A stretch of 64,000 nucleotides of DNA from Pseudoruegeria sp. SK021 (GCF_002119405.1 NZ_MTBG01000001.1:372001-436000), one strand, 5' to 3'; shown: positions 52,830-62,716, counted from the stretch's first letter. Made by a program: numbers and translations. Notes: a model not told the origin generated them from the letters alone.

Positions 52830-52843
52830 TTGATCCAAGTCAA
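52830..52843. promoter_or_regulatory. FNR/FnrL box between ccoN and the universal stress gene
   Basis: TTGATCCAAGTCAA matches TTGAT-N4-ATCAA with one mismatch. It lies 119 bp from the ccoN ATG and 89 bp from the usp ATG, between divergent genes, so it could control both. Confidence 0.85.
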
Positions 52844-52931
52844 GTACGCGGGGCCGGTGACAGGGATACGATGGTGTAACGGACCGTTGGTCGCAGGCTT
52901 TTGCGACGGAGGCGGATCAGGAGGAACGATA

Positions 52932-53771
52932 ATGGCGTATAAAACTCTTCTCACGGTACTGCGCAGCGAAGATCAGGCCGAGTCGATGATCAGTTCGGCC
53001 ATTGAATTGGCCCGACGATTCGACGCCCATCTTGAAGTGATGTGTCTGGGGATCGATCCGGTGCAGGTCGGCTATTATTTCGCCGGGGCTGACGCAATCG
53101 TCCAGCAATCCACCTATGACAACACCCGCAAACTGGCCGATGCCACCATGGCCCGGGCAAAAGCGCTGCTTGAGGTGGAAGACATTCGGTGGTCTGCCCG
53201 CGAAGTGGTGGTGCAAATCGGCGCTTTGGGCGAAATCATTTCCAGCATGTCCCGATTTGCCGATCTGGTGGTTCTGGGCAAGCCTCAGGGCGAATCCGCC
53301 CGGTTTGAGGATGCCGCAATCCTCGAAGCCGCCCTGTTCTCGGGCCAATCCCCAGTTCTTGTGCTGCCGGAAACCGGCATACCGGACGGGTTCGGCAGCC
53401 GGATTGTGATTGGCTGGAATGACGGGACAGAGGCACTGAATGCCATCCGCGCCGCGATGCCGCTGCTGTGCGATGCCGACAGAACCAGCATCGCGATTGT
53501 CGATACAGCCGAACACTCGGCGCAACAGGTCGATCCGGGTCAGGCACTATCGACGATGCTAGCCCGGCACGGCGTCAAACCCGAGATCGCCTTGCTGGCC
53601 AAGACACAGCCCCGGGTCTCGGATGTGCTGTTGACCCATGTCCGCGATATCGATGCCACCCTGATGGTCACCGGCGCTTACGGCCATTCCCGATTCCGGC
53701 AGGCGATCCTTGGCGGTGCCACCCGCGAGATCCTTGAAAAAGCGACGGTTCCTGTGCTGATGGCGCACTGA
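52932..53771 (+). CDS. Universal stress protein (two-domain)
   Basis: A 279-residue UspA family protein with two Usp-like halves. The first (YKTLLTVLRSEDQAESMI, FADLVVLGKPQGES) and the second (RIVIGWNDGTEALNAIRAA, DIDATLMVTGAYGHSRFRQAILGG with the G-x2-G-x9-G-S/T-like loop, and TVPVLMAH) are typical. It may bind ATP and act in anaerobic or energy stress. ATG 52932 is preceded by GAGGA. The gene is divergent from ccoN with a shared FNR-type box, and may be FnrL-regulated. Confidence 0.88.
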   Translation: MAYKTLLTVLRSEDQAESMISSAIELARRFDAHLEVMCLGIDPVQVGYYFAGADAIVQQSTYDNTRKLADATMARAKALLEVEDIRWSAREVVVQIGALGEIISSMSRFADLVVLGKPQGESARFEDAAILEAALFSGQSPVLVLPETGIPDGFGSRIVIGWNDGTEALNAIRAAMPLLCDADRTSIAIVDTAEHSAQQVDPGQALSTMLARHGVKPEIALLAKTQPRVSDVLLTHVRDIDATLMVTGAYGHSRFRQAILGGATREILEKATVPVLMAH

Positions 53772-53786
53772 TCGCGACCACGATGG

Positions 53787-53826
53787 CCGCCACCGTGGCG
53801 GAATGCGTCAGACCAGCATTCCGCCA
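53787..53826. terminator. Overlapping alternative hairpins between convergent usp and fnrL
   Basis: Hairpin A: CCGCCAC / GTGGCGG, 53787-53801. Hairpin B: TGGCGGAATGC / GCATTCCGCCA, an 11-bp perfect stem with a 9-nt loop, 53796-53826, overlapping the fnrL 3' end. The GGCGG arm is shared, so they are mutually exclusive. They probably mark the end of both transcripts. Confidence 0.55.
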
Positions 53827-54542
53827 TCGGAATCATCGCCGGTTTCTTCCATCAAACGGGCGATGTCAGGAATGCGCACATGGCGGCTTCCCACCAGTTC
53901 GATTACCCCAGCTTTGCGCAGTGCCGACATCTGGCGGCTGACCGTTTCCAAGGTCAGGCCCAGATAATCCGACATCGCTTCGCGGGTTAGCGGCAGGTCG
54001 AATTCCCGTGACGTCAGCGACGGGCCCGGGATCCCACCGCCCCGGCGCAAGAAAATGGCCAGCAGCGTCGCGATCTTCTCGCGCGCGGTCTTGCGGCCCA
54101 AAAGCAGCATCCATTCGCGGGCCACATCCAACTCGTCCAGCGTCATTTCCAACAGGCGCTGGCCGATATGCGGCGTGTCCACCATCAGGGCTTCGAAGGG
54201 CTTGCGGCGAAAACAGCACAAGATGACCTGCGTGGTCGCAGTGACGTCATAGGCCGCGCGCGTTCGGCCGGGGCGACCAATGAAATCCGATGGCAGCAAC
54301 AAGCCGACCATCTGACGCCGGCCGTCTTCCATGGTTTGGGTCAGGGTCGCAACACCGCTCACCACCGAGGCCACAAAGCCCATGTCATCCCCGGCCCAGA
54401 TCACCGCCTGCCCGGCCTCGAAGGTGCGGTAGTACTTGATCGCCTCCAACTCGCGCAATTCGTCGGCATCGCATTTCGAACACACCGCCCGATGCCGGAT
54501 GGGACAATCGGCACATTGGCCGGTCTGCGCGGCCTGGGCCAT
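53808..54542 (-). CDS. fnrL: Oxygen-sensing transcription regulator FnrL
   Basis: A 244-residue Crp/Fnr family activator. N-terminal Cys residues C10, C13, C21 and C24 with a further Cys pair at ILCCFRR provide the oxygen-labile [4Fe-4S] cluster. The cyclic-nucleotide-binding-like domain spans about residues 30-140; the helix-turn-helix at about residues 188-209 is LTREAMSDYLGLTLETVSRQMSALR (cited in part), with E..SR as in FNR, consistent with TTGAT recognition. It activates cbb3 and hemN genes without oxygen. It is divergent from hemN with a perfect FNR box, so likely autoregulated. Confidence 0.95.
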   Translation of the reverse strand: MAQAAQTGQCADCPIRHRAVCSKCDADELRELEAIKYYRTFEAGQAVIWAGDDMGFVASVVSGVATLTQTMEDGRRQMVGLLLPSDFIGRPGRTRAAYDVTATTQVILCCFRRKPFEALMVDTPHIGQRLLEMTLDELDVAREWMLLLGRKTAREKIATLLAIFLRRGGGIPGPSLTSREFDLPLTREAMSDYLGLTLETVSRQMSALRKAGVIELVGSRHVRIPDIARLMEETGDDSDGGMLV

Positions 54543-54569
54543 TGGGGGAACCTCTAAGTTGTGTGCGAT

Positions 54570-54583
54570 TTGATCCGGATCAA
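54570..54583. promoter_or_regulatory. Perfect FNR/FnrL box between fnrL and hemN
   Basis: TTGATCCGGATCAA is a perfect match to TTGAT-N4-ATCAA, 28 bp from the fnrL ATG and 35 bp from the hemN ATG. It suggests FnrL autoregulation (probably repression, given closeness) and control of hemN. Confidence 0.9.
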
Positions 54584-54617
54584 AGTCCCAACCAACCATC
54601 GGTCTCAAAATAAGGTC

Positions 54618-55976
54618 ATGACCCACACAACGCAACTCTCTCAGCTGGGACTTTTCGACCGCAAGGTGCCCCGCTATACCAGTTATCCGACCGCACCGCA
54701 GTTTTCAGACCGGGTCGGCGGTGCTGACATGGCGCGTTGGATCGCAGCGGTGCCGCCCGGCAGTGCGGTTTCGCTGTATATCCACGTGCCGTTCTGCCGC
54801 CGCTTATGCTGGTTCTGCGCCTGCCGCACCCAAGGCACCCGCAACATGGCCACGGTCCGCGCCTATCTTGAGACCCTGAAGGCAGAGATCGCGCTGGTAA
54901 AACAGCACCTTGCCCCGGGCATTCGGCTATCGCGCCTGCATTGGGGCGGTGGCACCCCAACCCTGTTGCCCCCCGAGATGATTGCCGAACTGGCCGCCAC
55001 GCTGGCTGATCTTGCGCCAATGGCACCGGGCGGCGAATTTTCGGTTGAGATTGACCCGAATGAAATCGACACCGCCCGTATGGCCGCGCTGAAAGCCGCC
55101 GGAATGACCCGCGCCAGCATCGGCGTGCAGGATTTTGATCCAGCCATCCAACGCGCCATTGGCCGCGATCAAGGGTTTGAGCTGACTCGCGATGTCGCCG
55201 CCGCCCTGCGCGCCCACGGCATTGCCAGCCTGAATGCCGATATCCTGTTCGGCTTGCCGCACCAAACTTCGGCCCGCATCACCGACACCGTGCAAAAGTT
55301 GCTGGCCCTGAACCCGGATCGGGTGGCACTGTATGGCTATGCCCATGTGCCGTGGATGGCCCGGCGACAGGCGATGATCGACCCCGATACCCTGCCCGAC
55401 CCCAAGGCCCGGCTGCATCTGTTCGACACCGCCCGCCGCCTGTTTCGCTGGGACGGCTATGAGGAGATCGGCATTGATCACTTCGCCAGACCGCATGACA
55501 CTCTGGCCGAGGCCGCCCGCCAAGGCCAGTTGCGGCGCAATTTCCAAGGCTATACCGACGACGCTGCGCCGGTCTTGATCGGGCTTGGCGCATCGGCGAT
55601 TTCGCAATTCCCGGCTGGCTATGCCCAGAATGCCGCCGCCACGGGCGATTACACCCGTCAGATCAGAACCGGAGCGCTGGCCACCAGCCGGGGCCATCGA
55701 CTGTCGCCCGACGACCGCATGCGCAGCCGGATGATCGAAAGCCTGATGTGCAATTTCGCCATTGATCCCGCCCGGATCAGCGCCGAGACCGGCGCACCGC
55801 TGGGTCAAATCACCCCGCTGCTGCGGGGGCTGGCTCAGACCTTTGCGGCGGTGGTCGATCTTGGCCCTGATGGCAGTCTCACCATCCGGCGCGAAGGCCG
55901 CCCTCTGACCCGGCTGATCGCCCATGGCCTTGATGCCTATGCCGCCCCCGACACCGGGCACAGTTCAGCGATCTGA
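54618..55976 (+). CDS. hemN: Oxygen-independent coproporphyrinogen III dehydrogenase
   Basis: HemN is a radical SAM enzyme that oxidatively decarboxylates coproporphyrinogen III without O2. The 452-residue protein has the radical SAM CxxxCxxC motif in FCRRLCWFCACRT, the GGGTPTLL motif, an ASIGVQDFDPAIQRAIGR segment and FGLPHQTSA, all HemN-specific. ATG 54618 was chosen over an N-terminal extension of 19 codons that covers the FNR box. It is divergent from fnrL. Together with hemF it secures heme supply at all oxygen levels. Confidence 0.95.
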   Translation: MTHTTQLSQLGLFDRKVPRYTSYPTAPQFSDRVGGADMARWIAAVPPGSAVSLYIHVPFCRRLCWFCACRTQGTRNMATVRAYLETLKAEIALVKQHLAPGIRLSRLHWGGGTPTLLPPEMIAELAATLADLAPMAPGGEFSVEIDPNEIDTARMAALKAAGMTRASIGVQDFDPAIQRAIGRDQGFELTRDVAAALRAHGIASLNADILFGLPHQTSARITDTVQKLLALNPDRVALYGYAHVPWMARRQAMIDPDTLPDPKARLHLFDTARRLFRWDGYEEIGIDHFARPHDTLAEAARQGQLRRNFQGYTDDAAPVLIGLGASAISQFPAGYAQNAAATGDYTRQIRTGALATSRGHRLSPDDRMRSRMIESLMCNFAIDPARISAETGAPLGQITPLLRGLAQTFAAVVDLGPDGSLTIRREGRPLTRLIAHGLDAYAAPDTGHSSAI

Positions 55977-55988
55977 ACGGCACGCAGG

Positions 55989-57653
55989 CTAGGCGCCTTG
56001 CCGGATCGGCGCAACCGCATCGCCACCCGGGCCACCGCTGGCTCCGTCCGGCGTGATGTTCAGCGCTGCTTGCAACAGGGTCCGGGTATACTCGGTCTGC
56101 GGATTGTCGAAAATCTCGGCCCCGGTTCCGGCCTCGACAATGTCGCCCTGCTTCATCACCACCACTTTATGGCTCAGCGCCCGCACCACCCGCAGATCAT
56201 GGCTAATGAACAGATAGGCCAGCCCGTACTTCTGTTGCAGATGGCGCAGTAAATCGACGATCTGAACCTGCACCGTCATATCCAGCGCCGATGTCGGCTC
56301 GTCCAGAACCACCAGCTTGGGCCGCAAGATCATCGCCCGGGCAATGGCGATCCGTTGCCGCTGTCCGCCGGAAAACTCGTGCGGGTAGCGGGCCGCCACC
56401 GACGGATCCAGCCCGACCTCGGTCAGGATATCGGCAACCATCTGATCCGCCGTCTGACCCTTGGGCGTGCCATGCACCCCCAGCCCTTCGGCGATGATCT
56501 GCCCGACATTCATCCGCGGGCTGAGCGACCCGAACGGATCCTGAAACACGATCTGCATGTGTTGGCGCAGAGGGCGCAACTGCCGCGACTTCCAACCGTG
56601 GATATTGTGGCCCTCAAAGTTGATCGGCCCCTCGGACGACACCAGCCGCATCAGCGCCAGCGCCAACGTGGTCTTGCCCGACCCGCTTTCGCCGACGATG
56701 CCAAGGGTTTCGCCCTGCCGCACCGACAAGGTGGCCGCGTTGACCGCCTTCACATGGCCCACCGTCTTGCGCAGCAATCCGGCGGTGATCGGGAACCAGA
56801 CCCGCAGGTCCTCACAAGAGATCACCTCTTGTGCGCCCTCGGGAACCGGATCGGGGCGGCCCTTGGGTTCGGCGGCCAGCAGAATCTTGGTATAGGGGTG
56901 CTGCGGATCAGCGAACAAGGACGCTGCGGGGCCCTGCTCGACGATCTCGCCGCCCTTCATGACGCAGACCCGGTCGGCAATCCGCCGCACGATGCCCAGA
57001 TCATGGGTGATGAACAGCATGCTCATCCCCTCGGACGCCTTCAACTCGGCCAGCAATTCAAGGATTTGCGCCTGAATGGTCACATCCAGCGCCGTGGTCG
57101 GCTCGTCCGCCACCAACAGGTCCGGCCCATTGGCCAGCGCCATGGCGATCATCACCCGCTGCCGCTGCCCGCCCGACAACTGGTGCGGATAGGCGCTGAG
57201 GCGACTTTGCGCATCGCGGATACCGACCTTTTCCAGCAGATCGATGATCCGCGCCTTGGCCGTGTCACCGGTCAGCCCCTGATGCAGCGCCAGACTTTCG
57301 CCGATTTGCTTTTCGATCGGATGCAACGGATTGAGCGAGGTCATCGGCTCTTGAAAGATAAAGCTGATGTCGTTGCCGCGAATGTCGCGCAGCCGGGCCT
57401 CGGGGGCCCCCACCATCTCACGCCCGGCATATTTGACCGAGCCGCTGACCTCGGCGCTGTCGGGCAGCAGCGACACCGTGCTCAGCGCGGTCACCGACTT
57501 GCCCGAGCCGCTTTCGCCAACAATGGCCACGGTTTCACCCTTGGCGACGGTGAACGACACATTGCGCACCGCCTGCACAAGTTTGCCTTCCTGCCGGAAA
57601 TTGACGCAAAGGTTGTCGATCTCCAAAACGGTTTTGCTGAGGTCGGCGCTCAT
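55989..57653 (-). CDS. yejF: ABC transporter ATP-binding protein, double-ATPase (YejF-like)
   Basis: A 554-residue fusion of two OppD/OppF-type ABC ATPases, the usual form of YejF. Domain 1 has [14 protein letters not shown] and [32 protein letters not shown] (cited in parts: [13 protein letters not shown]); domain 2 has [15 protein letters not shown] and [15 protein letters not shown] with LDEPTSALD. It energises an oligopeptide/microcin-C-type importer. Its ATG overlaps the yejE stop by 4 bp, and it is the last gene of the operon yejA-yejB-yejE-yejF. Confidence 0.94.
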   Translation of the reverse strand: MSADLSKTVLEIDNLCVNFRQEGKLVQAVRNVSFTVAKGETVAIVGESGSGKSVTALSTVSLLPDSAEVSGSVKYAGREMVGAPEARLRDIRGNDISFIFQEPMTSLNPLHPIEKQIGESLALHQGLTGDTAKARIIDLLEKVGIRDAQSRLSAYPHQLSGGQRQRVMIAMALANGPDLLVADEPTTALDVTIQAQILELLAELKASEGMSMLFITHDLGIVRRIADRVCVMKGGEIVEQGPAASLFADPQHPYTKILLAAEPKGRPDPVPEGAQEVISCEDLRVWFPITAGLLRKTVGHVKAVNAATLSVRQGETLGIVGESGSGKTTLALALMRLVSSEGPINFEGHNIHGWKSRQLRPLRQHMQIVFQDPFGSLSPRMNVGQIIAEGLGVHGTPKGQTADQMVADILTEVGLDPSVAARYPHEFSGGQRQRIAIARAMILRPKLVVLDEPTSALDMTVQVQIVDLLRHLQQKYGLAYLFISHDLRVVRALSHKVVVMKQGDIVEAGTGAEIFDNPQTEYTRTLLQAALNITPDGASGGPGGDAVAPIRQGA

Positions 57654-58801
57654 GCGAAGGTCTTTCTGGGGTCGAACGCGTCGCGCACCCCTTCAAAGAT
57701 GAACACCAACAGCGACAGCATGATCGCAAAGGTGAAAAACGCGGTAAAGCCCAGCCACGGCGCTTGCAGGTTCTGCTTGGCCTGCAAGGTCAGCTCGCCC
57801 AGACTGGGGGCGGACGACGGCAGACCGAAGCCGAGAAAATCCAGTGCCGCCAGCGATCCCAACGTGCCGGTGATCACAAACGGCAACATGGTCAGGGTCG
57901 CCACCATCGCATTGGGCAGAACGTGGCGGATCATGATCGTGCCGTTGCCAACGCCCAAAGCCCGCGCCGCCCGAACGTATTCAAAGTTGCGCGCCCGCAG
58001 GAATTCGGCCCGGACCACGCCCACCAGCGCCGTCCAACCAAACAGGGTCATCAGGAACACCAGCAGCCAAAAATTCATCTGGAACACCGCCGCGATAATG
58101 ATGATGATATAGAGGCTGGGGGTTGAACCCCACAACTCGATCACGCGCTGAAAGATCAGATCAACCCAGCCGCCAAAGAACCCCTGCACCGCCCCGGCCG
58201 CAATGCCGATGACGCTGGTCAGTGCCGTCACCACCAGCGCGAACAGCACAGACAAGCGGAAGCCATAGATCACCCGCGCCAGCACATCGCGCGCCGTATC
58301 GTCGGTGCCGAGCCAATGGTTGGCATCAGGGGCCGACGGCGCGGTGCCGTCAATGTCGTTCACGGTGGTATAGCTGTAGGGAATCGGCGGCCAGATCATC
58401 CAGCCCTTCTCAATCGGCTCACCATCGACCATGCCGGTCTTGGCCTGCACCAGAATGCCCTCAGGATCGTCCCAGCAGGCCTCAAGCCCACCGCTGACAA
58501 TCAAACATTGTACCTCAATATCCCGGTACACCGCCTCGGTCTGGAAATCGCCGCCAAAGGCGGTTTCGGGGTAAAAGTTGAAGATCGGGGTGAAATAGCT
58601 GCCGCGATATTCAATCAGGATCGGTTTGTCATTTGCCAGAAACTCGGCAAACAGCGACAGGCCGAACAGGATCGAAAAGATCACCAGCGACCACGCCGCA
58701 CGGGTATTGGCGCGGAAGTTCCGCAGCCGCCGCGTGTTCAACGGTGACAAAAACGCCTTGCGCAGCGGCGCGGCCGTCATGAGGTTTTCTGTGACGGACA
58801 T
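57650..58801 (-). CDS. yejE: ABC transporter permease YejE-like
   Basis: A 383-residue permease with an N-terminal membrane helix (WSLVIFSILFGLSLFAEF), a periplasmic insertion of about 130 residues (YRGSYFTPIFNFYPETAFGG, HWLGTDDTARDVLARVIYG as the typical start of the core) and five core helices with the EAA-like loop EYVRAARALGVGNGTIMIRHVLPNA (cited in part). It forms the channel with YejB. It starts 3 bp after the yejB stop and overlaps yejF by 4 bp. Confidence 0.93.
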   Translation of the reverse strand: MSVTENLMTAAPLRKAFLSPLNTRRLRNFRANTRAAWSLVIFSILFGLSLFAEFLANDKPILIEYRGSYFTPIFNFYPETAFGGDFQTEAVYRDIEVQCLIVSGGLEACWDDPEGILVQAKTGMVDGEPIEKGWMIWPPIPYSYTTVNDIDGTAPSAPDANHWLGTDDTARDVLARVIYGFRLSVLFALVVTALTSVIGIAAGAVQGFFGGWVDLIFQRVIELWGSTPSLYIIIIIAAVFQMNFWLLVFLMTLFGWTALVGVVRAEFLRARNFEYVRAARALGVGNGTIMIRHVLPNAMVATLTMLPFVITGTLGSLAALDFLGFGLPSSAPSLGELTLQAKQNLQAPWLGFTAFFTFAIMLSLLVFIFEGVRDAFDPRKTFA

Positions 58802-58804
58802 GGC

Positions 58805-59899
58805 TTACGTCTCCCGGGTCTCAAAATCGATCCGCGGATCGATCCACACATACATCAGATCCGACACCAGCCCCATCAGCAAGCCAATCAACCCAAAGAC
58901 ATAGAGCGTGCCGAAGATCACCGGATAGTCGCGACTGACGGCGGCCTCAAAACCCAAACGCCCCAGCCCGTCCAGCGAAAAGATCGTCTCGATGATCAAG
59001 GACCCGCCAAAGAACACCGACACGAACACCGCCGGAAAGCCCGCGATCACGATCAGCATGGCGTTGCGGAAGACATGGCCATACAGCACCCGGCTTTCGG
59101 TCAACCCCTTGGCCTTGGCGGTCATCACATATTGCTTTTTGATCTCTTCCAGAAAGCTGTTCTTGGTCAGCAAAGTCAGGGTCGCAAATGCCGAAATGGT
59201 CGACGCCAGCACCGGCAGGGCAATATGCCAGAAGTAATCGACGATCCGCATCGGGATGCTCATCTCGGCCCAATTATCCGAATACAGCCCGCGCAACGGA
59301 AAGATTTGCCAGTAGGATCCCCCCGCGAACAGCACCAGCAGCAGAATCGCGAACAAAAAGCCGGGAATGGCATAGCCGACGATGATGGCACCGCTAGTCC
59401 ATGTATCAAACCGCGAGCCGTCTTTCACCGCCTTGCGAATGCCCAAGGGAATCGAGATCAAATAGGCGATCAGGGTCGACCACAGGCCCAGACTGATCGA
59501 GACCGGCATCTTTTCCAGCACCAGATCCACGACCGAGATTGACCGGAAATAGCTGTCACCGAAATCGAACCGGGCATAGTTCCAGATCATGATCAGAAAC
59601 CGTTCCACCGGTGGTTTGTCGAAGCCGAATTCTTTTTCCAACTCGGCGATGAATTCTGGCGGCAGGCCGCGTGCGCCCAGATATTTGTCATTGCCGCCGC
59701 CCTGCCCCATGGAACTGCTGCCCATGTCGCCGCCGCCGCCCGAGATGGTGTCAAAGACATCGCCCTGCCCCTCCATGCGGGCCAGAACCTGTTCGACCGG
59801 GCCACCGGGCACAAACTGGATCATGACGAAGTTGATCAACATGATCCCGATCAGGGTCGGGATGATCAGTGCAATCCGCCGCAGGATATAGGCGCCCAT
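58805..59899 (-). CDS. yejB: ABC transporter permease YejB-like
   Basis: A 364-residue permease of the DppB/OppB family: first helix [21 protein letters not shown], the core region [19 protein letters not shown] and an EAA loop [27 protein letters not shown] (cited in part). A periplasmic Gly/Ser/Met-rich insertion ([17 protein letters not shown]) is in the usual YejB position. ATG 59899 lies 3 bp after the yejA stop. Confidence 0.93.
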   Translation of the reverse strand: MGAYILRRIALIIPTLIGIMLINFVMIQFVPGGPVEQVLARMEGQGDVFDTISGGGGDMGSSSMGQGGGNDKYLGARGLPPEFIAELEKEFGFDKPPVERFLIMIWNYARFDFGDSYFRSISVVDLVLEKMPVSISLGLWSTLIAYLISIPLGIRKAVKDGSRFDTWTSGAIIVGYAIPGFLFAILLLVLFAGGSYWQIFPLRGLYSDNWAEMSIPMRIVDYFWHIALPVLASTISAFATLTLLTKNSFLEEIKKQYVMTAKAKGLTESRVLYGHVFRNAMLIVIAGFPAVFVSVFFGGSLIIETIFSLDGLGRLGFEAAVSRDYPVIFGTLYVFGLIGLLMGLVSDLMYVWIDPRIDFETRET

Positions 59900-59902
59900 G
59901 GC

Positions 59903-61822
59903 TCAGAGCGCCCCTTCGGATTTCAGTTGCGCCGCAGCCTCGGCATCGTACCACCAGAAATCCAACTCGCCCACCGACAGCGGCGGCAATGTCTCGGGGT
60001 GGCGGAACATGTCGTAATAGGCGACCCAAGTGGCGTCGTTGTACCACAGCGGGATATCAAAACGGTTCGCCCGCATCACCCGGTCCAGCGCATGCACCGA
60101 ACTGGTCAAGTCGTCCAGCGTGTCCGCCGCCACCACCGACGCAATCAGCCGGTCCACCGCCGGGCTGCGCAGCCGCATCAGATTGCGCGAGCTGTTATCG
60201 GCGGTTTTTGAGCCAAACCACTGTTCCAACCCGCTGGACGGTTCGAAATCCATCTGGAAGCCCTGATTGGCCAAATCAAAGGTGCCAGCCCGACGACGTT
60301 CCACATATTGCGCGGTATCGACCCGTTCCAGACGGCCTTCGACGCCAATGCCTTTCAGATTCTCGATGAACGGATTGATCGCCCGGTCGTACAGCGGATC
60401 GCGCTGAATGATGACCAGATCCAAAAGCTGCCCATCCTTGCGCCGCATCCCGTCATCGCCCGCAATCCATCCGGCATCGTTCAACAACTGGGTGGCCTGC
60501 CGCACGATCTGCCGTGCGGGCCGGTTCCGCTCGGCGTCATGTTGCGCCGGCATCGCCACCTCATCGGTCAGGATCGACGCCTCAAGCAGGCCTTCGTTCA
60601 CCAAAGGCTGCAACAGCGCCACTTCGGCCTCGGAGGGCACACCGCTGGCGGCCAGATCGGTGCCCGGCCAGAACGACGCGGGCTGCTTGTAGAAATCATA
60701 GAACAACGTCCGGTTCGACCAAGCGAAGTTGAACATCATCTCGATGGCTTGCCGGGTGCGCGGGTCCTGCCACTTTGGCTTGTCCAGATTGAACACCCAC
60801 GACAGATGTGTGCCGACAGATCCATCGGGAATGTCTTCCAGCACCACATAGCCCTTCTCGACGCCGGGGAAGTCATATTGTTGCGCCCAAGTCTGCGATG
60901 AGGTCTCGTTGCGGAAGGTATAAGCCCCGGATTTGAACCCTTCAAAAGCGGCGGTGGAATCTGAAAAATATTCCACCCGGATGCGGTCAAAATTGTTGCG
61001 CCCGACATTAAGCGGAATGTCCGCGCCCCAATAATCGGGGTTGCGGGCATAGACCACGCGGCGGTTGTAATCGAAGCTGTCCAGCACATAGGGCCCGGTC
61101 GACATGAACGGCGTCTTGGTGCTTTGATCCAGCCGCGCGCCCGTCTCCTCGAACCACGCCTTGGAAAAAGCGGGGGTGCCACCGGCAAACCCGATCCGGT
61201 CGCGCAACGGGGCCTCATCCTTGAAATTGAACTTGATCCGGTAGGGGCCAAGAATCTCGACCTCGCCATAATAGGCTTCAACCAGACTGCGGTACTCGAC
61301 GATTCCTTGGGTCAGGAACAGGTTGTGCGAAAACGCGACGTCCTCGGCGGTCATCGGGGTGCCGTCTTGAAAGGTGACGTCATCGCGCAGATTGAAGATC
61401 ACCCAAGACAGGTCCTCGGGATATTCCAGCGTCGTGCACAAGAAGCAGTAGGCACCAAACGGGTCATCGGCGGTGCCGGTTAGGATGCTTTCTGTGCCGA
61501 TCGTGTTCAGTGCGGCGGGCACCCCGGCCCGAGCATATTGGTTGAAGCTGTCGAAATTGCCCTGCGCCCAGATCGAAATCTCGCCGCCCTTGGGGGCGTC
61601 CGGGTTCACATAGTCCAGATGTGCCGCATCCGCCGGGTATTTCAGGGTGCCGAAATTGGAATAGCCATGGCTGACCACGGTCGGCACGTCCGCATCCTGA
61701 GACTTCACCGGCAGGGCCGAGGCCAGCAGCACAAGGCCTGGGATCAACAGCGCGCCAATCCCCCAATGGGACAGGGGCGCAAGGGGTGCGGTGACGGCGC
61801 GGGCGGCACGGGGTGGCGTCAT
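59903..61822 (-). CDS. yejA: Extracellular solute-binding protein (YejA-like)
   Basis: A 639-residue exported SBP family 5 peptide-binding protein: signal peptide IGALLIPGLVLLASALPVKSQD, then FGTLKYPADAAHLDYVNPDAPKGG (cited in part), LTGTADDPFGAYCFLCTTLEYP with a Cys pair, WVFNLDKPKWQDPRTRQAIEMMFNF (cited in part) and a C-terminal WWYDAEAAAQ. YejA proteins bind oligopeptides or microcin-like compounds for import by YejBEF. ATG 61822 starts the operon; the promoter is in the gap before it. Confidence 0.92.
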   Translation of the reverse strand: MTPPRAARAVTAPLAPLSHWGIGALLIPGLVLLASALPVKSQDADVPTVVSHGYSNFGTLKYPADAAHLDYVNPDAPKGGEISIWAQGNFDSFNQYARAGVPAALNTIGTESILTGTADDPFGAYCFLCTTLEYPEDLSWVIFNLRDDVTFQDGTPMTAEDVAFSHNLFLTQGIVEYRSLVEAYYGEVEILGPYRIKFNFKDEAPLRDRIGFAGGTPAFSKAWFEETGARLDQSTKTPFMSTGPYVLDSFDYNRRVVYARNPDYWGADIPLNVGRNNFDRIRVEYFSDSTAAFEGFKSGAYTFRNETSSQTWAQQYDFPGVEKGYVVLEDIPDGSVGTHLSWVFNLDKPKWQDPRTRQAIEMMFNFAWSNRTLFYDFYKQPASFWPGTDLAASGVPSEAEVALLQPLVNEGLLEASILTDEVAMPAQHDAERNRPARQIVRQATQLLNDAGWIAGDDGMRRKDGQLLDLVIIQRDPLYDRAINPFIENLKGIGVEGRLERVDTAQYVERRRAGTFDLANQGFQMDFEPSSGLEQWFGSKTADNSSRNLMRLRSPAVDRLIASVVAADTLDDLTSSVHALDRVMRANRFDIPLWYNDATWVAYYDMFRHPETLPPLSVGELDFWWYDAEAAAQLKSEGAL

Positions 61823-61938
61823 CTGTGTCTCCGGTCTGGATAAGGCGTCGGTCGAAGTTCCGACAGGCTACGGCCTGCGTCATGGGACATTCAAGCCGCG
61901 ATTGCAAAGCTGTGATTGCCTGTGAGCTTGCACCCAAC

Positions 61939-61963
61939 AAAAAACCGCCCCCGAAGGAGCGGT
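61939..61963 (-). terminator. Rho-independent terminator of cytochrome c552 gene
   Basis: On the minus strand an 8-bp stem ACCGCTCC / GGGGCGGT with a TTCG loop is followed by six T residues, 46 bp after the cytochrome gene stop. Confidence 0.85.
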
Positions 61964-62008
61964 CCTGATCGTTTGCACGGCCCAAAACTTGGATCGCGTC
62001 AGTGCCCC

Positions 62009-62716
62009 CTATTGCTGGGGGGCCTCTTCCGCAGCGCCGTCAAGATTTTCGTCTTCAGCTTGTTCCGCGGTTTCGCCGGTTGCCTGCTTGGGGGCTTCCT
62101 CGTCAATCGCATTGGCCTCTTCTTCCGCGGCTTCCGCTTCCGGCACCACCGCAGAATCGGCCGCATCATCGGCATCCACCGCCGAAGCGTCGAACACGAA
62201 ATCAGGCGATTCTGAGATCAGATAGGCCACAACATCGGCCCGGTCGCTGTCCTTTTTCAGACCCGCAAAGCTCATCTTCGTGCCCTTGGCCCAACCTTTG
62301 GGGTTTTCCAAGAAATCGCTCAGATGTTCCGGGGTCCAGGTTTCTGCCGACAGATCGGCCAGAGCGTCGGAATAAGCGAAGTCCCCGACCGATCCGATGT
62401 GACGTCCGACAACACCGTCCAGATGCGGACCGGTTGCGTTTTCGCCGTTAACCTTGTGACAAGCCGCACATTTACCGAACACGCGCGCGCCACCCTCGAC
62501 GTCAGCCGCAGCCACCAAAGCCGCAAAATCGACTTCTTCTTCGGCGGTTTCCGCGCCGTTCTCGTCGCCGGTATCGATCAAATAAGCCTGAACATGGTCC
62601 CCATGGCCGCCGCCGATCGTGAACAGGCTTTGCCCGACCCATCCGCCCAGCAGAAACACAAGCAGGGACCCGCACAGCGCGGCCACAACTTTCGTCACAG
62701 TCATCGTATCAAGCAT
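62009..62716 (-). CDS. cycM: Membrane-anchored cytochrome c552
   Basis: A 235-residue class I cytochrome c with an uncleaved N-terminal membrane anchor (VTKVVAALCGSLLVFLLGGWVG cited in part), a charged linker, heme motif CAACHKVNGENATGPHL and Met ligand in GTKMSFAGLKKDSD. CycM-type cytochromes pass electrons from the bc1 complex to terminal oxidases. After the heme domain, about 60 residues form an acidic Ala/Glu/Asp tail, unusual for the family. ATG 62716 has GAGAGG 8 nt upstream. It is divergent from pheA. Confidence 0.92.
   Translation of the reverse strand: MLDTMTVTKVVAALCGSLLVFLLGGWVGQSLFTIGGGHGDHVQAYLIDTGDENGAETAEEEVDFAALVAAADVEGGARVFGKCAACHKVNGENATGPHLDGVVGRHIGSVGDFAYSDALADLSAETWTPEHLSDFLENPKGWAKGTKMSFAGLKKDSDRADVVAYLISESPDFVFDASAVDADDAADSAVVPEAEAAEEEANAIDEEAPKQATGETAEQAEDENLDGAAEEAPQQ

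Noticed and set aside
56355-58112. 585-residue plus-strand frame across yejF
   Set aside because: Antisense to yejF and the start of yejE, with low-complexity His/Arg/Gln content.
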